From contig NZ_CP119108.1 of assembly GCF_029094505.1 (NCBI RefSeq), forward strand, positions 3,410,001 through 3,474,000: DNA of 64,000 nucleotides, written 5' to 3'. The stretch is from Microbacterium horticulturae. Its GTDB lineage: Bacteria; Actinomycetota; Actinomycetes; Actinomycetales; Microbacteriaceae. The notes beneath the pieces are model-generated. The model saw only the letters and a list, made by a program, of their open reading frames with translations. It did no database searches and had not been told where the DNA came from. Positions 60,217 to 64,000 of the stretch are shown here, piece after piece (the stretch's first letter is position 1; each line of letters begins with the position of its first letter). A program made the translations under genes and the position numbers.

Positions 60217-61817
60217 CCGAATTCGACGACACCGCCGGACGCGCCGTGCTGCAGACGTTGCGCGCGTACGGCATCACCACGATCTTCGGCATTCCCGGCA
60301 CGCACAACCTCGAGCTGTATCGACCGCTGGTCTCCCTCGGCATTCGGGCAGTCACGACCCGCCACGAGCAGGGCGCCGGCTACGCGGCCGACGGGTGGGC
60401 ACAGCAGACGGGACTGCCCGGTGTCGTCATCACCACCTCCGGGCCCGGGCTGCAGAACGCCATGAGTGCCGTCGGCACCGCCTACTGCGAGTCGCGCCCG
60501 ATGATCGTGCTGTCGCCGGGACCGGCGACAGGCGACGAGTTCACCGATCGCGGCACACTACATGAGACGAAGGATGCCACGGCCATGGCCGGCGCTGTGG
60601 CGCTCTGGTCGCGCCGCGTGGCTTCTGCCGCCGAGGCCGTGCAGGCCGTGCACGACGCGTTCGAGCTGTTCCGCACGGGACGCCCGCGTCCGGTGCACAT
60701 CGAGATCCCGCTCGACGTTCTCGAGGCCCCGGCCGAGGTGCCGGAGAGCGACCGGGAGGCGCGACCCGCGGGCGAACCCGCTGCCGGCGACGCCGCGCTG
60801 ATCGCACACGCGGCGTCACTGGCCGCGACCGCCGACCATCCCGTGATCATCGCCGGTGGCGGCGCGACCGGCGCGAGCTACGAAGTCACTGCGCTCGCGG
60901 CGCGGCTGGGAGCCCCGGTGATCACGACGCTGAACGGCAAGGGCACCGTCGATGAGCGCCACCCGCTCTCGCTCGGATCGAATCTGCGCCTGGCGTCCGC
61001 CCGTGCTGTGGCAGAGTCATCCGATCTGCTCATCGTCATCGGCTCCAAGCTGGGCGAGGCCGAGCTGTGGGCGTCCGCGCTCCACCCGCACGGGGATGTG
61101 ATCCGGGTGGATGTCGCATCCGAGCAGCTGCAGAAGAACCTCGCCGCGGCTGTGGCGATTCGGGGGGATTCCGCGGCCGTGGTCGGCCGACTGGTGGCGG
61201 CACTGCCGCGCGACGCACGGCCCGCGCCCGCCCTCGCGGAGGTGCGCGCACAGATCGCCGCCGAGATCACCGACGCGCTGCCTGACACCACGGCCCTCGG
61301 CGAGCGGATCGTCGACGCGCTGCCGGCCAATGCGATCGTCGCGGGCGACTCATCGCAGATCGTCTACATGGCCGTTGCCAATCAGCTGCAGGCGGCCGTG
61401 CCGCACACGCTGCTGTACACCCCGACCTACGCGACGCTCGGCTACGGGCTGCCTGCGGCCATCGGCGCGCGCATCGCCGATCCGTCGCGCCCGGTCGTCA
61501 CGGTGATCGGAGACGGAGCGCTCATGTTCTGTCTGAACGAGTTCATCACCGCCGTCGAGCAGCAGCTGGATCTCACGGTGGTGTGTGTTGACAACGGGGG
61601 CTACGCCGAGATCAAGCAGAACGAAGTGGACCGCGGCATCCACCCCATCGGTGTCGATCTCGTGCAGCCCGACTGGCCGGCGCTCGCGAACGCGTTCGGC
61701 GCGACCGGCACAGCGGTGAGTGCCGCGGGCGATGTCGTCGGGGCCGTTCAGGCCGCCGTCGCGGCCGGGGGCGTGCAGCTTGTGCATATCCGACAGGAGG
61801 AGATCCATCATGAGTGA
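60213..61817 (+). CDS. ThDP-dependent 2-oxoacid decarboxylase-like (acetolactate-synthase family)
   Basis: 534 residues. The catalytic Glu52 is in [14 protein letters not shown]. The ThDP motif runs from [12 protein letters not shown] to VVCVDNGGY. The middle domain shows [16 protein letters not shown]. The acetolactate-synthase small subunit is absent. In Pseudomonas a related enzyme (AruI) decarboxylates 2-ketoarginine to 4-guanidinobutyraldehyde; the ureohydrolase gene immediately downstream supports a similar role here. ATGA overlap with the amidohydrolase, 8-bp overlap with the next gene. Confidence 0.8.
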   Translation: MTEFDDTAGRAVLQTLRAYGITTIFGIPGTHNLELYRPLVSLGIRAVTTRHEQGAGYAADGWAQQTGLPGVVITTSGPGLQNAMSAVGTAYCESRPMIVLSPGPATGDEFTDRGTLHETKDATAMAGAVALWSRRVASAAEAVQAVHDAFELFRTGRPRPVHIEIPLDVLEAPAEVPESDREARPAGEPAAGDAALIAHAASLAATADHPVIIAGGGATGASYEVTALAARLGAPVITTLNGKGTVDERHPLSLGSNLRLASARAVAESSDLLIVIGSKLGEAELWASALHPHGDVIRVDVASEQLQKNLAAAVAIRGDSAAVVGRLVAALPRDARPAPALAEVRAQIAAEITDALPDTTALGERIVDALPANAIVAGDSSQIVYMAVANQLQAAVPHTLLYTPTYATLGYGLPAAIGARIADPSRPVVTVIGDGALMFCLNEFITAVEQQLDLTVVCVDNGGYAEIKQNEVDRGIHPIGVDLVQPDWPALANAFGATGTAVSAAGDVVGAVQAAVAAGGVQLVHIRQEEIHHE

Positions 61818-62757
61818 ACCGATCGGCCCGGTCGACGCGTCGGCGAGCCCCCGCTACGCGGGCATCGCGACGTTCGCCCGGCTGCCCCGCATCGAAGACG
61901 TGCCGTCGGCCGACATCGCGGTCGTCGGTGTGCCGTTCGACAGCGGTGTCAGCTACCGTCCGGGCGCGCGCTTCGGCCCATCGCACGTGCGCGAGTCGTC
62001 GCGGCTGCTGCGTCCGTACAACCCCGCGCAGGACGTATCGCCGTTCGCGCTGGCGCAGATCGTCGATGCCGGCGACATCCCGGTGAATCCGTTCAACATC
62101 ACCGAGGCCGTCGAGGAGGTCGAGCGTGCCGTGGACGCCCTGCACGAGCGGGCGCAGCGGGTCATCACAATCGGCGGCGACCACACCATCGCGTTGCCGC
62201 TCCTGCGCTCGGCCGCCAAGCGGCACGGGCCGGTCGCCGTGCTTCACTTCGACGCACATCTTGACACGTGGGACACCTACTTCGGCGCGCCCGTGACGCA
62301 CGGCACACCGTTCCGGCGGGCGTCGGAGGAGGGGCTCATCGACCTCACCGCGAGCTGCCATGTCGGCACGCGCGGACCGCTCTACTCGAAGCAGGACCTG
62401 CTCGACGACGAGCGCCTCGGCTTCTCGATCGTCTCGAGCGAGTACATCGAAGAGGCCGGGGTCGCTGCGGCCATCGACCGGATGCGGGGTCGGCTCGGCG
62501 ACAAGCCGGTGTACGTCTCGATCGACATCGACGTGCTCGACCCGGCCCATGCGCCCGGGACCGGCACCCCCGAGGCCGGCGGGATGACCAGCCGTGAGCT
62601 GCTGCGGATGCTCCGGGCCCTGAGCGACCTGAACGTCGTGGGCGCGGACGTGGTCGAGGTCGCCCCGGCGTACGACCACGCGCAGGTCACCGGCATCGCC
62701 GCAAGCCACGTGATGTACGAGCTGATGTCGCTGCTGGCCACGCAGGTTTCTCGATAG
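61810..62757 (+). CDS. Agmatinase/guanidinobutyrase-family ureohydrolase
   Basis: 315 residues, arginase fold. The manganese ligands are intact: [20 protein letters not shown] and [22 protein letters not shown]. The opening [19 protein letters not shown] and the loop [15 protein letters not shown] are typical of agmatinase/guanidinobutyrase members. It releases urea from agmatine, 4-guanidinobutyrate or a related guanidino acid. RBS AGGAGGAG overlaps the end of the ThDP gene. Last gene of the operon, followed by a GGATGCC-type hairpin. Confidence 0.86.
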   Translation: MSEPIGPVDASASPRYAGIATFARLPRIEDVPSADIAVVGVPFDSGVSYRPGARFGPSHVRESSRLLRPYNPAQDVSPFALAQIVDAGDIPVNPFNITEAVEEVERAVDALHERAQRVITIGGDHTIALPLLRSAAKRHGPVAVLHFDAHLDTWDTYFGAPVTHGTPFRRASEEGLIDLTASCHVGTRGPLYSKQDLLDDERLGFSIVSSEYIEEAGVAAAIDRMRGRLGDKPVYVSIDIDVLDPAHAPGTGTPEAGGMTSRELLRMLRALSDLNVVGADVVEVAPAYDHAQVTGIAASHVMYELMSLLATQVSR

Positions 62758-62761
62758 AGGA

Positions 62762-62810
62762 GTGGATGCCGCGGGCCGGCGCCGGAGATGCGTCAGGCCG
62801 CGACATCCGC
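62762..62810. terminator. Bidirectional terminator between convergent genes (GGATGCCGCGG type)
   Basis: GTGGATGCCGCGGGCC at 62762 pairs imperfectly with GGCCGCGACATCCGC ending at 62810. It is 4 bp after the ureohydrolase stop and just before the stop of the convergent XRE gene. No U-tract. Confidence 0.5.
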
Positions 62811-62813
62811 CCC

Positions 62814-63389
62814 TCACACGTCGCGGAGGTGCACCCGCTCGCCGTCGCGCGACATGAGGTGCAGGATCTCAGCGGGGCCGGACCCGGCGGAGGCGGTTCC
62901 GTGCGGGATGAGCGTGTCGAACTCGACCGCCTCACCCGCCTCGATGATGTGCTCGTCGTCGCCGAGCGCGAGGCGCACCCGTCCCGAGAGCACGAAGAAC
63001 CAGTCGAACCCGGCGTGCACGCGCTGCTCGACACGGTGCTTCGCAGGCGCTGCCGGCACCGTCACCTTGAAGGCAGTCGGGCCGTCACCGTGCCGTGACA
63101 GAGCGACCCAGGTGCGTCCGTGCCGGGTGATCGGAGTGCCGTGCACGCGCGGATCGCGGCTGGTCTCAACGCCGACGAGCGCATCGAGACCCACGTCGAA
63201 CACCGTCGCGATCGGCAAGAGCAGATCGAGACTGGCGCGCCTCTCGCCCGCTTCGAGCCGCGAGAGAGTGCTCACCGAGATGCCGGTGCGCTCTGACAGC
63301 TCCGTGAGCGTGAAGTCGTGGCGCATGCGCAAAGCGCGCAGCCGCGCGCCGACCGCATCGATCATTCCCGACACATCGATCGCCGTCAT
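62814..63389 (-). CDS. XRE-family regulator with C-terminal cupin domain
   Basis: 191 residues. N-terminal HTH_XRE (LRALRMRHDFTLTELSERTG, VSTLSRLEAGERRASLDLLL) followed by a small cupin (VHAGFDWFFVLSGRVRLALG, ..AGEAVEFDTLIPHGTAS) that would sense a small ligand. RBS AAAGGAG. Divergent from the flavoprotein gene, with a palindrome in the shared 70-bp gap; likely represses it. Confidence 0.88.
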   Translation of the reverse strand: MTAIDVSGMIDAVGARLRALRMRHDFTLTELSERTGISVSTLSRLEAGERRASLDLLLPIATVFDVGLDALVGVETSRDPRVHGTPITRHGRTWVALSRHGDGPTAFKVTVPAAPAKHRVEQRVHAGFDWFFVLSGRVRLALGDDEHIIEAGEAVEFDTLIPHGTASAGSGPAEILHLMSRDGERVHLRDV

Positions 63390-63402
63390 GGCCCGCTCTC
63401 CT

Positions 63403-63417
63403 TTGCTGTTTCAGCAA
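63403..63417. promoter_or_regulatory. Candidate operator TTGCTGtttCAGCAA
   Basis: Perfect 6-bp inverted repeat with 3-bp spacer, 14 bp upstream of the XRE-cupin ATG and 43 bp before the divergent flavoprotein ATG. A further TTGCTT lies at 63424-63429. Probable XRE operator. Confidence 0.5.
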
Positions 63418-63459
63418 GGATAGTTGCTTGTACCGACGCCGGCGCCGCAGAGTACCGTC

Positions 63460-64000
63460 ATGACGGATATTCACGACGTGATCATTCTCGGCGGCGGCAG
63501 TGCCGGACTCAGCGCTGCCCTCCAACTTGGGCGTCTGCACTTCTCGGTGCTGGTGCTCGACAACGACGCACCGCGCAATCGATTCGCCGGCCACATGCAC
63601 GGAGTGCTGGGTCGCGACCACACTTCACCTCTCGACTTGCTCGCCGACGGGCGCCGAGAGCTGGCCCGATACGACGTCGAGGTGCAGCGGGGTGCGGCAT
63701 CCGCCGCCTCACGCGAGGGCGACGTCTTCGCGATCACGACGGAAGGTGGTGGGATGCTGCGAGCCCGGCGCTTGCTCGTGACCAGCGGTGCGCGCGACGA
63801 GCTGCCCGATGTGCCGGGTCTCGCCGAACGCTGGGGGCGCGGAGTACACCACTGCCCGTTCTGCGACGGGTGGGAGCAGCGCGATTCGCGTATCGCCGTG
63901 CTCGCCGAGACCGCGGACTCACTGCATCAGGTCAGGATGCTGCGGCGATTGAGCGGCAGCGTCACGGTGCTCTCGAATGGGCACGCACCCATCGAATCCT
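63460..64000 (+). CDS. FAD-dependent oxidoreductase (thioredoxin-reductase-like), cut by window edge
   Basis: 180 codons visible. The FAD-binding GGGSAGLSAALQLGR is at the N-terminus, followed by LVTSGARDELPDVPGL and the redox motif HHCPFCDGWE (CxxC), typical of thioredoxin-reductase-like pyridine nucleotide-disulfide oxidoreductases of actinobacteria. NADPH domain and C-terminus lie outside the window. The initiator ATG at 63460 has only a weak GAG-type RBS. Divergent from the XRE-cupin gene. Confidence 0.82.
   Translation, partial: MTDIHDVIILGGGSAGLSAALQLGRLHFSVLVLDNDAPRNRFAGHMHGVLGRDHTSPLDLLADGRRELARYDVEVQRGAASAASREGDVFAITTEGGGMLRARRLLVTSGARDELPDVPGLAERWGRGVHHCPFCDGWEQRDSRIAVLAETADSLHQVRMLRRLSGSVTVLSNGHAPIES

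Noticed and set aside
60213..61817. Acetolactate synthase for branched-chain amino acids
   Set aside because: No small subunit or ilv neighbours; context favours a decarboxylase.
1..64000. tRNA, rRNA, CRISPR, integrase or transposase genes
   Set aside because: None seen; no cloverleaf-like sequences, regular repeat-spacer arrays or DDE/recombinase motifs were noticed.

Overview
The window is GC-rich, densely packed DNA with frequent ATGA and TGATG start/stop overlaps. It carries many GTG starts and gene families typical of Actinobacteria: ROK and LacI sugar regulators, MHS symporters, a ThrE exporter and GH15/GH31 glycosidases. Together with the very common word GGATGCC, this suggests a chromosomal segment of a Microbacteriaceae member, probably Microbacterium-like. 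That assignment is inference. I saw no rRNA, tRNA, CRISPR array, transposase or phage gene.

Layout. 1-5.5 kb: the end of a fructose operon (fruK partial, DeoR regulator), a YceI protein, a divergent TetR/NAD(P)-reductase pair with two matching palindromic operators, DUF2200, a zinc alcohol dehydrogenase and a DoxX-like protein. 5.6-11.6 kb: a ribose-type sugar ABC operon, a nucleoside hydrolase and PncC. 11.6-19.3 kb: one operon with a ROK regulator, two permeases, a binding protein, a GH15 exo-glucosidase and a GH31 glycosidase, probably for isomalto-oligosaccharides or another alpha-glucoside. 19.5-24.3 kb: ThrE, a Crp/Fnr regulator, and a metal chaperone plus P1B-type ATPase whose promoter carries an FNR-like box. 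24.3-25.7 kb: extragenic repeats and an ADP-ribosylglycohydrolase with repeat copies inside its reading frame.

25.7-36.9 kb: a block of visibly lower GC that looks acquired. It has a binding-protein transporter of the iron/2-aminoethylphosphonate type, an SDR, a ThDP enzyme and an RraA-family lyase in one operon, divergent from a soluble CapA-like protein, a LysR regulator and an exporter. Its substrate is unknown, and it abuts a C-terminal gene remnant. 38.0-46.1 kb: a hexuronate/aldonate operon (fructuronate reductase, idonate/gulonate-type dehydrogenase, symporter, mannonate dehydratase, KDPG aldolase, KDG kinase) under a divergent LacI regulator. 46.1-50.4 kb: small accessory genes, namely a toxin-antitoxin pair, a broken HNH endonuclease, a Nudix hydrolase, a NERD protein and a PH-domain protein. 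50.6-56.0 kb: a large unrecognised protein and a second sugar ABC transporter. 56.1-62.8 kb: a double Lrp/AsnC regulator divergent from a symporter, amidohydrolase, ThDP decarboxylase-like and ureohydrolase operon, plausibly for guanidino-compound catabolism. 62.8-64 kb: an XRE-cupin regulator and the start of a thioredoxin-reductase-like flavoprotein.

Most of the segment reads as a nutrient-scavenging region. Each catabolic operon has its own regulator next to it, and several operators can be proposed directly from inverted repeats in the divergent promoters.
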